From the NCBI GenBank assembly GCA_002900995.3, contig CM035311.1, positions 2,170,001 to 2,234,000 on the forward strand: 64,000 nucleotides of DNA, in the 5' to 3' direction. This stretch comes from Ganoderma boninense (Eukaryota; Basidiomycota; Agaricomycetes; Polyporales; Polyporaceae). A program made the position numbers and the translations under genes. Below are positions 34,801 through 44,719 of the stretch, piece after piece. Position 1 is the stretch's first letter. Each line of letters opens with the position of its first letter. Below the pieces are notes generated by a model. It was not told the DNA's origin and ran no database searches. It saw nothing but the letters and a program-made list of their open reading frames with translations.

Positions 34801-35619
34801 GGTGAGGCCCTTGACAAGCTCCTTGTTGACCACAGAGCGCAGGTCGTCGAGGTTGACATGGGAGCAGCGCTGGTGCCACAGGGCGAGGTCCTCATCGCAG
34901 GTGGTAGAGGCGGACATGGCAGACTTGGACTGGGACAGGGTGTGGCCGAGGAGGTAGCCGACGTTGTGCTCGTTGACCTCGGCCTTGAAGCGCAGCTGCC
35001 CCTGGTGGTAGAACAGCACAGACGACGCAGAGAGCTCAACGGAGTAGCCCTTCTCCCGGGTGAGGTGGAAAATTGACAGGAGGCTGCTGGCCAGGGCAGG
35101 GACATGGAGGACGTCATGCAGGACGATGGCAGGGGGCAAAACTCCGTCCATCTCAGCCGGCTGGAACACCACAGAGCCCATACCCGCAGAGTAGACGATG
35201 TGGGAGTTGGCAAGGCGAATGGGGATGCTGTGGGGCGAGTAGGAGCGAAACCAATGCCTGTGGGGGGTCATGTGTGCTGAGGCACCCGTGTCTGTGTTCC
35301 ACATGGTCGCAGCAGGGCTGGAGAGCAAAGAGGAGCGGTCTGGGGACACCTGGAGGGCAGAGGGGCAGCGAAGGTCGACCATGGCCACCCCAGCAGTGTG
35401 CTGGGGGATGTCATCTGGCCTCACGGCATGAGATGACAAGCAGGTGGGCCCAACAGCCATATCCCTGCCTTGGCACATGTGGGAGAGCTGGGGGACGACC
35501 TGGGAGGCCTGGGGGGGCGCCCTCTTGCTGGCAGTGCACTGGGCAAAGCACTGGGGCTTGGAAAGGATGGGGGTGGCACAGAAGGAGTAGGAAGGCATGA
35601 ATGACATACTGGGATCCAT
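31825..35619 (-). pseudogene. pol: Copia C1 Pol, two nonsense codons
   Basis: The start is the ATG at 35617-35619 (MDPSMSF), the same as in C2. Protease, GAG-pre-integrase and integrase are read to about 34226, where a Trp codon has become TAG. The middle part (34200-33058) covers the integrase tail and the start of reverse transcriptase, and ends where a Glu codon has become TAG (G-to-T). The last part holds most of reverse transcriptase, with FVDN in place of FVDD (an Asp-to-Asn change in the catalytic motif, about 32697), and RNase H. It ends at a TGA 25 residues before the end seen in C3. Element C1 is therefore catalytically dead in more than one way. Confidence 0.92.
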
Positions 35620-35849
35620 GGGCACGACGTGGGGACGTGGCAACGAGGGGCCTGGGCGATGACGTGGCGCGCGACGCGCTGGCAAAACGACGAGATGAGG
35701 GGACGAAAACTGCGTCCTGGAGCGAAGAGAAGAGGAACCAGTCCCAGAGCGAGCAGATGCGTCAAGCAGAGGGAGCAGGAGAGGAGTGGGGGCTGGGTGA
35801 GGCCAGAGAGTGAATAGACAAGCGAAATTTGGAGTCCTGAGGTGCTGAG

Positions 35850-35867
35850 AGCGCAGGGCTCATAACC
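35850..35867 (-). other. Copia C1 primer site (initiator tRNA-Met anticodon arm)
   Basis: Next to the LTR, on the minus strand, are 18 nt ggttatgagccctgcgct. They are complementary to the anticodon arm of a fungal initiator tRNA-Met (loop CTCATAA). The same site is in C2 and C3. Confidence 0.8.
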
Positions 35868-36293
35868 TGTTGGCTGCAGTGGCCCTCAGGACGTCACAAT
35901 GGCCTGTGTCAAGCTCTGTAAAGTCTATATTGCAGGAAACTAAGATATGCTACTCACCTGTGTCAAGCTCTGTAAAGTGTGAGGACACAGAGCCTGACAG
36001 AGGCGTCAATACAGCTCATGGAGCACGTGCTAGGTAGAGTATGTAACACTGTGCTACTGGCGCCGTTATGGCGCCCAGGGAGCGAGAATTGCGGACTGTA
36101 CAGTGTAAAGTAGAGCAGGATGCAGATCTAAGCTAGTTGGAGCTTCTAATGAAGACGATGTTGTATCTCTATCAGATGTGCTACTCTAACGAAACGAAAA
36201 ATAGGGTAGGTAGGGGACACTGCAATGTACGTACGGTGTGATTGTAGACTTGGTGCGATCAAAACTGCGGCTGCTACAGCACTGACTTCAACA
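35868..36293 (-). repeat. 5' LTR of copia C1
   Basis: 426 bp. It differs from the 3' LTR at many sites (for example aactaagatatgc versus aactaaagtatgc), so C1 is not young or has exchanged LTR sequence. Confidence 0.93.
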
Positions 36294-36925
36294 GCATTAA
36301 TGCTACTCCCCTCCTTGCCAACCCCCTAGTTCTGCATGGGCCCTTATGGTCATGCTGGAGCAGAGCTGGCTGAGAAAGCCGAGCTGGGCAACGAGGCTGA
36401 GGGATGAGGGGGTGCTGGGTCGAGAGTGAGGCAGTGAAGTCATAGATTGAGGGTCCTCCTGGAGGCCCCCAAGGATGTTGAGTGGTGAACTTAGCAGGTG
36501 GATCTCAATGGGGCCTTTGTTGAGCTGATGCAAATCTATTTTTCCATAGTGACACATGCATGCAATGCCAATCAAGACAGCACAGCAGTCTGGCTCATCC
36601 CTGTAAGTCCTCAGATAGGGTGCTCCAGATCTCTGGGTGAGAGGACAGTGTTTGTGGGCATGATACTCCCCTTCCTTCAGACACGTGAGTTCGCATTTGC
36701 TCCTACCTCCATTGCGAATACAAGCACCATGCGGGGGCAGCTGACCTGAACATGAATGTGCCGCTAACTGTGTTCGCCTTGCCCAAGGTGGACATGATGG
36801 AACAGCCTAGTGGGTCTGCGTGTGGAGCTCTCAGAAATGCAGCAGGGAGACAAAGGCAGTTTCCCAGCCTGCAGAAATAGTTGAGAGATTCTATGCGTTG
36901 GGATTAGTTTCCAGGCAGATGATGG
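36294..36925. other. Between copia C1 and gypsy D, nothing firm
   Basis: Short frames on both strands; none recognised. The expected 3' end of gypsy D and the rest of gypsy G are not here, so a deletion took them. Confidence 0.4.
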
Positions 36926-39734
36926 ATCCCAGGAAGTTGGCTCTCTTTATGCGGGTGCAGGAGCGTCACGTGGAACACTGGGTGGAGTCCCATGTCTTTG
37001 GGGAGCTTGAGCTCGTAAGCCAAGTTGCCCACCTTGCGCTTGACAGGGTACGGGCCAGCGTACCGATCCACCAGCTTCCGAGAGACTCCTGGGACACAGA
37101 AGTTCCTCGTGTCGAGCCACACCTTCTGACCCTCCTTGAACTCTGGAGCAGCGGAGACATAGCGATCGTAGTACTCCTTCATCCGCTCTGCTGCCAGGGT
37201 TAAGGCTGAGGTCGCATCCTCCCTTGCCTGCCGCAACTCCTCCCTTCGTTCATCTGCCGTAGGCACCGTGGTGGATAGCATTGGAACGTGGAACTGAGGT
37301 TCATAGCCGTACATGAGGTAAAACGGCGAGTACCCTGTGGACGAATGTACGCGCGAGTTGAAGCAGTATTCTGCCGTTGGCAGCCACTTGACCCAATCAT
37401 CGCGGCGCCTTGAGCAGTACATCCATAGGTACGCCTCTATCTCCTGGTTCCATCATTCAGACTGCCCATCCGTCTGTGGGTGGTAGGCCGTGGACAGTGC
37501 ACTTTCTATGTCGAGGCCTTTAAGGATTGCATGGAAGAGCTTGCTAGAGAACTGGGGCCCCCGATCAGAGATGATCTTTCGCAGGAGTCCATGTAGACGG
37601 AACCATTCTCTAATGAAGTTGTTTGCAGTCCCTTCCGTGTCAATCTCCTCGGTGCATGGAATAAGGTGAATCATCTTTCCATGCTGATCAGCAATAAGCT
37701 GGAGCGCATTGTATCCGTCCACCTCTGGCAGTCCAGTGATGAAGTCACAGGTAACTACATGGCCCAGGCCATCTGGGATCTCGTTGGGTTGAAGGGGACC
37801 ATGTGGTTTAGCATGTGAAGTCTTGCCACAGTGACAAGTGTCGCAGGTCTCAATGTAGTCCTTAAGGGTCAGTTCGGGTACCAGGTTCTGGGGCAGAAAC
37901 TGGTGGAAACTGGTTTCTGCCTCGGATCTTCCGAGCTGTCACTTGGGGGCGCCTAAGGTCACCTTACCTTGTCTGGTAGTCACGGCGCTTGGATCCTTCT
38001 GCCTACGTGCTAATGAGGGAATGTCGTCCTCTCGCATTCCGTCGGCTCTCACATATGCGAAACATCTTTTTAAAGGCGTTTTGACGCGTGATATGTGGCT
38101 AGAAGATTATGTATGAAGTTTAAAATGGCGTAGGCACCTGGGGGAGAGCAAGTACAGTGAACTCAGCAAAGAGGTGGATTGGGCGCGGACCGCGTCGGTC
38201 CGTGGTGACGGGTCACGGTATCATAATTGTGTCACAAATCAGTCACGTAAGCGCCCTCTCGGAAGATTGGAGGCAGAAACCAGTTTCCACCAGTTTCCGG
38301 CTCAGAACCTGGTACCCGAACTGACTCTAATGAACTTGGCCATGCCTGGCCACCAGTAGTTCTGTGTAACCAACTCCACCATCTTTGCCTGGCCAGGGTG
38401 TCCAGCAGGCAGGAGGTCATGGTGAATGCGCACTATCTCTGCTTAGAGTGCGTCATCTTTGGGGACATAAACTTGGCCGCGGTAGAGCAGCAGGCCTTGT
38501 TCCATATTCCAGTCCACCAAATCATTCTGTAGATGTGCTGGCCCTAGCTTATCGAGCTTGCTGAGTGCCTCTGCAACCTCCTGCTCACACTCTCCACATT
38601 CCCAGATGCGATGGAGCAGTGCCTTTTCTGGTACCACCGACATGTGCCCTCTCTTGGCTGCCAGTACTTAGAAGTGATCGGGTTGCAACATGACTCAGTT
38701 CAGGTTGTCATCAGCATTGTCCTTCTGGTGATCAGGCCTGCACGACAGCACGTCTGCCCTACCATTGGAGGTGCCTGGTTTGTGTGCAATGACAAAGTCG
38801 AACCGTGACAGGTAGAGAGCCCACTGCCTGTATGTGAGGTTTTGTGCAGCTTTTCAGTACTCAAGGTTCTTGTGGTCTGACTGGATCTTGAACACACTGG
38901 GAAGACCCTCGAGGTAGTGGCGCCAGGCCTGCAGGGCACAGATGATAGCAAGCATCTCCTTGCCGTAGATCTCGTAGTTGCGTTCCGCATCACTCATTGA
39001 CTCAGAGTGAAAAGCCACAGGGTGCCATTTGCCGTCCTCCCCCTCCTGAGACAGAACTGCACCGGTAGCATACCTAGATGCATCAACTTTGATGCAGGTC
39101 TTGCAGTTTGGGCCATACATGCTCAGGACAGGGCTTTCAGTGAAACAATGTTTGAGCTCATCAAATGCTGATTGCTCTTTGGCACCCCATTGCCAGGGAG
39201 CATTACCTGTGAGACGGTCAAGGGGTTTGCATACTACACTGAAGTCCTTAATGAACCGCCTGTAGAAATTCGCAAAACCGTAGAATTTCTGTACATTTGA
39301 GGTGTTCTGAGGGACAGGCCATTCTGCAATACCCTTGACCTTCACTGGGTCCATCTCCACACAGTTCTCCGAGAGGAGCACACCTAGGTACTCAACCTTA
39401 GGCTGTTTGAATTCGCACTTCTCTGGCTTGCAGAACAGGTCGTGCTCCGCCAGATGCTTCAGGACCTCACGCACCAAAGTGCGGTGTTCCTCGATGTCGT
39501 TGGTGAATATGAGGATGTCATCGAGGTAGATAGTGATCTTGCCCAGTATGATGAGGTTCTTGAAGATGTCATTTATGAGCGCAGAGAATGTACTGGGCAA
39601 GTTAGCCAGTCCAAAGTACATCATGTTTGGTGTGAACAGTCCACGATTGGTAACAAAGGCAGCCTTCCATTTGTTACCAGTCTTAATCCGCACATTGTTA
39701 TACCCCCAACGGATGTCAAGCTTGGTAAAGTACT
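36926..39734 (-). pseudogene. pol: Gypsy D Pol, 3' part (integrase, RNase H, RT), MITE-split
   Basis: This is the minus-strand continuation of gypsy D. From high to low coordinates: reverse transcriptase with YLDD near 39515, RNase H, integrase HHCC domain and core, and GPY/F-like region, ending near 36926 without chromodomain or 3' LTR. A 462-bp MITE (37866-38327) interrupts the integrase zinc domain. The nonsense TGA next to the catalytic Glu (about 37453) is the same as in element E. The left part of the RT is found at 49850-50441 on the other strand; both pieces end at the 5-bp sequence gtact/agtac. Confidence 0.9.
37866..38327. mobile_element. Tourist-like (PIF/Harbinger) MITE
   Basis: This 462-bp element has terminal inverted repeats of about 70 bp (gggtcagttcgggtacc at the left, gagtcagttcgggtacc at the right) with about six mismatches. 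It is flanked by taa at 37863-37865 and 38328-38330. The intact sequence in element E has a single taa there. A TAA duplication with GRGTC termini fits PIF/Harbinger. No coding capacity. Confidence 0.88.
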
Positions 39735-40151
39735 TGTTGGCTGCAGTGGCCCTCAGGACGTCACAATGGCCTGTGTCAAGCTCTGTAAAGTCTGTATTGC
39801 TGGAAACTAAGATATGCTACTCACCTGTGTCAAGCTCTGTAAAGTCTAAGGACACAGAGCCTGACAGAGGCGTCGATACAGCTCATGGAGCACGTGCTAG
39901 GTAGAGTATGTAACACTGTGCTACTGGCGCCGTTATGGCGCCCAGGGAGCGAGAATTGCGGACTGTACAGTGTAAAGTAGAGCAGGATGCAGATGTAAGC
40001 TAGTTGGAGTCTCTAATGAAGACGATGTTGTATCTCTATGGGATGTGCTACTCTAACGAGACAAAAAATAGGGGACAATGCAATGTACGTACGGTGCGAT
40101 CGTGGACTTGGTGCGATCAATACTGCGGGCGCTACAGCACCGACTTTAACA
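39735..40151 (-). repeat. 3' LTR of copia C2
   Basis: 417 bp, shorter than the usual 426 because of a deletion near 40070. It ends ...TTAACA where other copies have TTCAACA. Confidence 0.93.
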
Positions 40152-40250
40152 CTCTCCCCTGATTGCTCAAGTCCCCAATCCAAGCATCTTCACCATCTCC
40201 AGCACTTTGGGCTTGGGCAGCGACTTGGTCAGGATGTCAGCAGGCATGTG

Positions 40251-43200
40251 TCACATGTGCAGGTGCACCACCTCAATGCGCCCCTTGGCCACCTCATTCC
40301 GCAGCCAGTAGAAGCGCAGGTCGAGGTGCTTCATCCACCTGTGGTGCTCTGGGTTCTTCGCCACAGAGAGGGCAGAGAGGTTGTCGATGCGCATGCGGGA
40401 GGCAGAGGAGATGCTGTAGCCAAACTCAGTGAGCAGATTTCGCAGCCAGAGCATCTCCTGGCCACACGAGACTGCAGCGATGAACTCGGCCTCTGTGGTG
40501 GACAGAGCAACGAGGGACTGAAGACGACTCGACCAGGAGATGGCCCCAGTGCCCATCTTGATCACATAGCCAGAGGTGGAGCGACCAGTGTCAGGGCAGC
40601 CAGCGTGGTCTGCGTCGGTGTAGGAGGTGAACAGCTCTGACTCTGGCGAGGGAGCATAGGTGAGCTTGTAGTCGAGGGTGCCTTTGATGTAGCGGAAGAG
40701 GTGCTTGACTGCCTTCCAGTGTGCCATGCCAGGGTGCTGTGAGAAGCGTGCGAGGTTGCCCACAGTGCGAGCAATGTCTGGGCGTGTGGCCACTGCAAGA
40801 TAGAAGAGCGAACCGACGGCCTGGCTGTAAGGGATGTCCTGCATCGCACGGATGTCTGCTGGCGACGTGGGGGCCATGTCTGCGCTGAGGCGGAGGCCAG
40901 GGTCCATGGGAGTGCTGACTGGGTCACAGTTGGAGAAGCCGTATCGCTCAAGGATGTCCAGGGAGTACTGGCGCTGCGAGATGGACAGGGAACGCTGCGA
41001 GCGGTCGCGCTCAATCAGCACACCCAGCAGCCACGACGTGGGGCCCAGGTCTCGCAGTTTGAAGTGCTTGCACAGGTCGTCCTTGACTCGCTGGATTGCT
41101 GCCTTGTCCTTGCCTGCAATGGTGATGTCGTCGACAAAGACAGGGATGATGAGACGCACACCATCGCGCAGGTACACCCAGACACTGTGCTCGCAGGTGA
41201 GGCGTTCAAAGCCCAGCTTGCTGAGCACCTCGTCGAGCTTCTCGTGCCAGCAGCGGCCAGCCTGCTTGAGGCCATAGAGGGCCTTGCGAAGGCGCCACAC
41301 CCACTGCGGAGTCTTCTCCTCAAAGCCATCTGGCTGGCGCATGTACACCTCCTCCTTGAGCTCGCCATTGAGGTAGGCAGAGGAGATGTCCACCGACTCC
41401 AGCTCCAGGTCCTCGAGGGCTGCAATGGCGAGGATAGCGCGGATGGAGGCCCACTTGGGCGTAGGAGCGAAGGTCTCGTTGTACTCGAAGCCAGGGCGCT
41501 GTGAGAAGCCCTTCGCGACCAGTCTGCCCTTGTAGCGTTCGATGGAGCCATCTGCGTTGCGCTTGACCCGGAATACCCAGCGGGAGCCAATGGCCTTGCG
41601 ACCAGGGGGCAGGAGGACAAGCTCAAAGGTGCCGTTCTCAACGAGGGACTGCAGCTCTTCCTGCGCTGCCTTGAGCCACTTGTTGCGCTCCTCAGGCTCG
41701 AGTGCCATGACCTCAGACATCAACCTGGGCTCTCCAAAGTGCTCCTGGCTGGCCTTCGACGCCTGCTCGACCACTGACTCGAATGCGACGTCCAGGGCAT
41801 CGTCGTAGGACAGGTAGTCGATCAGGGGGTCAGAGTAGACGTCGTTGAGGCCTGCCAGCATTGCATGGAGTGCATCCTCGTCGCTGCTGTCCCCTCGACC
41901 TATGAGGTCAAGCTCGTCGTCTGAGGAGGTGGGACTCAGTGGGGGAGAGCGTAGACGGTTGGGGAACGGTCGATTAAGGCCAGGAGCAGCTGGTGCATCG
42001 ACTGGAGCCTCAATGAGTGGATCAGGCGACGAGGAGCGTTCAGGCTGAGGAGACGGAGCAGGAGCAGGAGCAGGAGCAGGGGACACAGAGCGAATGCGAA
42101 GGCGCTGAGGAACGAGGTTCTGGCGTTCAAGGGCACGCTCATTGAGGGAGCCTTGAGGGCGAGAGGCACGCGAGGGGAGCTGCTTGCGAGCAAGAGCTGG
42201 ATAGGGCCTGAAACCTGGGTTTTGTGCTTGCTGGTGCGCAGATGGAGCGACAGGGCGAGCAACTGGTGCAGGAGGTGCAGGATCATCATAGTCGTCATCT
42301 CTCCCCTGATCATGCAGCTCTGGCACTCCTGGCACACCGCCGTCTGGTGGTGCTGCATCGTCAGCGTCCCCAGGGATGTCCACATTGTCGAGGGGCAGGC
42401 CAAAGACATTGATGAAGGGCGAGTTGCCAGGGAAGCACTGCTCATCAAACACAGCATGTGACGAGACGATCACCTTCTTTGCTGCAGGGTCCCAGAACCG
42501 CCAGGCCTTGGTGCCATCCGGGTAGCCAATGAAGATGCACTTGCGCGTGTGGGGCTGCAGTGCCTTGCGGTCCTTCTTGCGGATGAGCACATAGGCCAGG
42601 CAGCCAAAGACGCGGAAATAGGACACCTCAGGCTTGCGCCCATCGCCCTTCCAGGCCGTGTAGGGAATGCCGCCATCGAGCGCAGAGGTGGGCATGCGGT
42701 TGCGCGTGTGGACAAAGGTAGAGACAGCGTGGCACCAGAATGAAGGGGGCAGCTTGGACTGGGCAAGGAGGGCAGTGGCACCCTCAGACGTCGTCCTGTT
42801 TGCTCGCTCTGCTACGCCGTTCTGGTGGGGCTCGTCTGGCTCTGTGTGCTGCCTGTGGATGCCGTGCTCAGTGCAGAAGTCGATGAACTCCTGGCCCATG
42901 TACTCGCCGCCCTTGTCGTCCCGTGTGGCCTTGATGCGCAGGCCCAGGCAGTTCTCAGCATACGCCTTGTACGCCTTGAAGGCTGCAAATGCGTCGCTTT
43001 TGCGCTTGAGGTAGGCCAGGGCCCAGAAACGTGTCGCATCGTCGACAAACACCATCCAGTAGAGGTAGCCCTCCGGTGTGGGCACAGCAAGCTTGCCCTT
43101 GAGATCTGTGTGCACCAGGGCAAGGCGAACGAACCGTCTAGAGGCGAAACGAGGGATGGAGTGGCGATTGAGTTTGCCAGCTAGGCATGGCTCGCAGATG

Positions 43201-44045
43201 GCGCTGGGGGCACGCTTGGAGCGGATGGTGAGGCCCTTGACAAGCTCCTTGTTGACCACAGAGCGCAGGTCGTCGAGGTTGACATGGGAGCAGCGCTGGT
43301 GCCACAGGGCGAGGTCCTCATCGCAGGTGGTAGAGGCGGACATGGCAGACTTGGACTGGGACAGGGTGTGGCCGAGGAGGTAGCCGACGTTGTGCTCGTT
43401 GACCTCGGCCTTGAAGCGCAGCTGCCCCTGGTGGTAGAACAGCACAGACGACGCAGAGAGCTCAACGGAGTAGCCCTTCTCCCGGGTGAGGTGGAAAATT
43501 GACAGGAGGCTGCTGGCCAGGGCAGGGACATGGAGGACGTCATGCAGGACGATGGCAGGGGGCAAAACTCCGTCCATCTCAGCCGGCTGGAACACCACAG
43601 AGCCCATACCCGCAGAGTAGACGATGTGGGAGTTGGCAAGGCGAATGGGGATGCTGTGGGGCGAGTAGGAGCGAAACCAGTGCCTGTGGGGGGTCATGTG
43701 CGCTGAGGCACCCGTGTCTGTGTTCCACATAGTCGCAGCAGGGCTGGAGAGCGAAGAGGAGCGGTCTGGAGACGCCTGGAGGGCAGAGGGGCAGCGAAGG
43801 TCGACCATGGCCACCCCAGCAGTGTGCTGGGGGGTGTCATCTGGCCTAACGGCATGAGATGACAAGCAGGTTGGCCCAACAGCCATATCCCTGCATTGGC
43901 ACATGTGGGAGAGCTGGGGGACGACCTGGGAGGCCTGGGGGGGCGCCCTCTTGCTGGCAGTGCACTGGGCAAAGCACTGGGGCTTGGAAAGGATGGGGGT
44001 GGCACAGAAGGAGTAGGAAGGCATGAATGACATACTGGGATCCAT
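40251..44045 (-). CDS. pol: Copia C2 Pol polyprotein without recognisable Gag
   Basis: The 1264-codon frame starts at the ATG at 44043-44045; the 20 codons upstream are open but lack ATG. Order: about 100 residues of unclear nature; protease DTGAS (about 108-112); GAG-pre-integrase with WHQRCSH and CEPC (about 246-300); integrase core HTDLKG (about 311), DDKGGEY, NGVAERANR; a Pro-rich linker; reverse transcriptase with FVDD (about 968); RNase H with YTDADHAG and TEAEF (about 1183). All catalytic motifs look intact. The frame ends at TGA 40251-40253, 25 codons before the end in C3. A capsid domain and CCHC knuckle are absent: only about 250 bp separate the primer site from the ATG. It should need Gag supplied in trans. 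Confidence 0.93.
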   Translation of the reverse strand: MDPSMSFMPSYSFCATPILSKPQCFAQCTASKRAPPQASQVVPQLSHMCQCRDMAVGPTCLSSHAVRPDDTPQHTAGVAMVDLRCPSALQASPDRSSSLSSPAATMWNTDTGASAHMTPHRHWFRSYSPHSIPIRLANSHIVYSAGMGSVVFQPAEMDGVLPPAIVLHDVLHVPALASSLLSIFHLTREKGYSVELSASSVLFYHQGQLRFKAEVNEHNVGYLLGHTLSQSKSAMSASTTCDEDLALWHQRCSHVNLDDLRSVVNKELVKGLTIRSKRAPSAICEPCLAGKLNRHSIPRFASRRFVRLALVHTDLKGKLAVPTPEGYLYWMVFVDDATRFWALAYLKRKSDAFAAFKAYKAYAENCLGLRIKATRDDKGGEYMGQEFIDFCTEHGIHRQHTEPDEPHQNGVAERANRTTSEGATALLAQSKLPPSFWCHAVSTFVHTRNRMPTSALDGGIPYTAWKGDGRKPEVSYFRVFGCLAYVLIRKKDRKALQPHTRKCIFIGYPDGTKAWRFWDPAAKKVIVSSHAVFDEQCFPGNSPFINVFGLPLDNVDIPGDADDAAPPDGGVPGVPELHDQGRDDDYDDPAPPAPVARPVAPSAHQQAQNPGFRPYPALARKQLPSRASRPQGSLNERALERQNLVPQRLRIRSVSPAPAPAPAPSPQPERSSSPDPLIEAPVDAPAAPGLNRPFPNRLRSPPLSPTSSDDELDLIGRGDSSDEDALHAMLAGLNDVYSDPLIDYLSYDDALDVAFESVVEQASKASQEHFGEPRLMSEVMALEPEERNKWLKAAQEELQSLVENGTFELVLLPPGRKAIGSRWVFRVKRNADGSIERYKGRLVAKGFSQRPGFEYNETFAPTPKWASIRAILAIAALEDLELESVDISSAYLNGELKEEVYMRQPDGFEEKTPQWVWRLRKALYGLKQAGRCWHEKLDEVLSKLGFERLTCEHSVWVYLRDGVRLIIPVFVDDITIAGKDKAAIQRVKDDLCKHFKLRDLGPTSWLLGVLIERDRSQRSLSISQRQYSLDILERYGFSNCDPVSTPMDPGLRLSADMAPTSPADIRAMQDIPYSQAVGSLFYLAVATRPDIARTVGNLARFSQHPGMAHWKAVKHLFRYIKGTLDYKLTYAPSPESELFTSYTDADHAGCPDTGRSTSGYVIKMGTGAISWSSRLQSLVALSTTEAEFIAAVSCGQEMLWLRNLLTEFGYSISSASRMRIDNLSALSVAKNPEHHRWMKHLDLRFYWLRNEVAKGRIEVVHLHM

Positions 44046-44275
44046 GGGCACGACGTGGGGACGTGGCAACGAGGGGCCTGGGCGATGACGTGGCGCGCGA
44101 CGCACTGGCGAAACGACGAGGTGAGGGGACGAAAACTGCGTCCTGGAGCGAAGAGAGGAGGAACCAGTCCCAGAGCGAGCAGATGCGTCAAGCAGAGGGA
44201 GCAGGAGAGGAGTGGGGGCTGGGTGAGGCCAGAGAGTGAATAGACAAGCGAAATTTGGAGTCCTGAGGTGCTGAG

Positions 44276-44293
44276 AGCGCAGGGCTCATAACC
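44276..44293 (-). other. Copia C2 primer site (initiator tRNA-Met anticodon arm)
   Basis: 18 nt directly at the LTR, identical to the sites of C1 and C3. Confidence 0.8.
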
Positions 44294-44719
44294 TGTTGGC
44301 TGCAGTGGCCCTCAGGACGTCACAATGGCCTGTGTCAAGCTCTGTAAAGTCTATATTGCAGGAAACTAAGATATGCTACTCACCTGTGTCAAGCTCTGTA
44401 AAGTCTAAGGACACAGAGCCTGACAGAGGCGTCGATACAGCTCATGGAGCACGTGCTAGGTAGAGTATGTAACGCTGTGCTACTGGCGCCGTTATGGCGC
44501 CCAGGGAGCGAGAATTGCGGACTGTACAGTGTAAAGTAGAGCAGGATGCAGATCTAAGCTAGTTGGAGCCTCTAATGAAGACGATGTTGTAACTCTATGA
44601 GATGTCCTATGCTAACGAAACGAAAAATACCCCAGGTGGGGGACAATGCAATGTACGTACGGTGCGATCGTGGACTTGGTGCGATCAATACTGCGGGCGC
44701 TACAGCGCCGACTTCAACA
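44294..44719 (-). repeat. 5' LTR of copia C2
   Basis: 426 bp, closest to the two LTRs of C3 rather than to its own partner at 39735. Confidence 0.93.

Larger units (their letters stand above)
31300..36293 (-). mobile_element. Ty1/copia element C1
   Basis: Two 426-bp LTRs enclose a primer site and one Pol frame, 4994 bp in total. It is closely related to C2. The flanks are ccacc (31295-31299) and gcatt (36294-36298), so no target duplication is left. The Pol frame is broken by two nonsense codons and ends early, like C2. Confidence 0.95.
39735..44719 (-). mobile_element. Ty1/copia element C2, best preserved copy
   Basis: LTRs (39735-40151 and 44294-44719), an 18-nt primer site, one long Pol frame and a polypurine tract (40152-40160). 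The left flank is gtact and the right flank tcggc, which do not match each other but match the flanks of C3 in swapped order. The left LTR has a deletion of about 9 bp relative to the right LTR and differs at many sites. Confidence 0.95.

Noticed and set aside
35073..35600. 175-codon plus-strand frame rich in Gly and Trp
   Set aside because: Antisense to the copia protease and GAG-pre-integrase region; repeated identically antisense to C3, as expected for a shadow.
40251..40253. TGA at the end of C1 and C2 Pol as the natural stop
   Set aside because: C3 continues 25 codons with the conserved copia RNase H tail, so the stop in C1/C2 is more likely derived; not certain.
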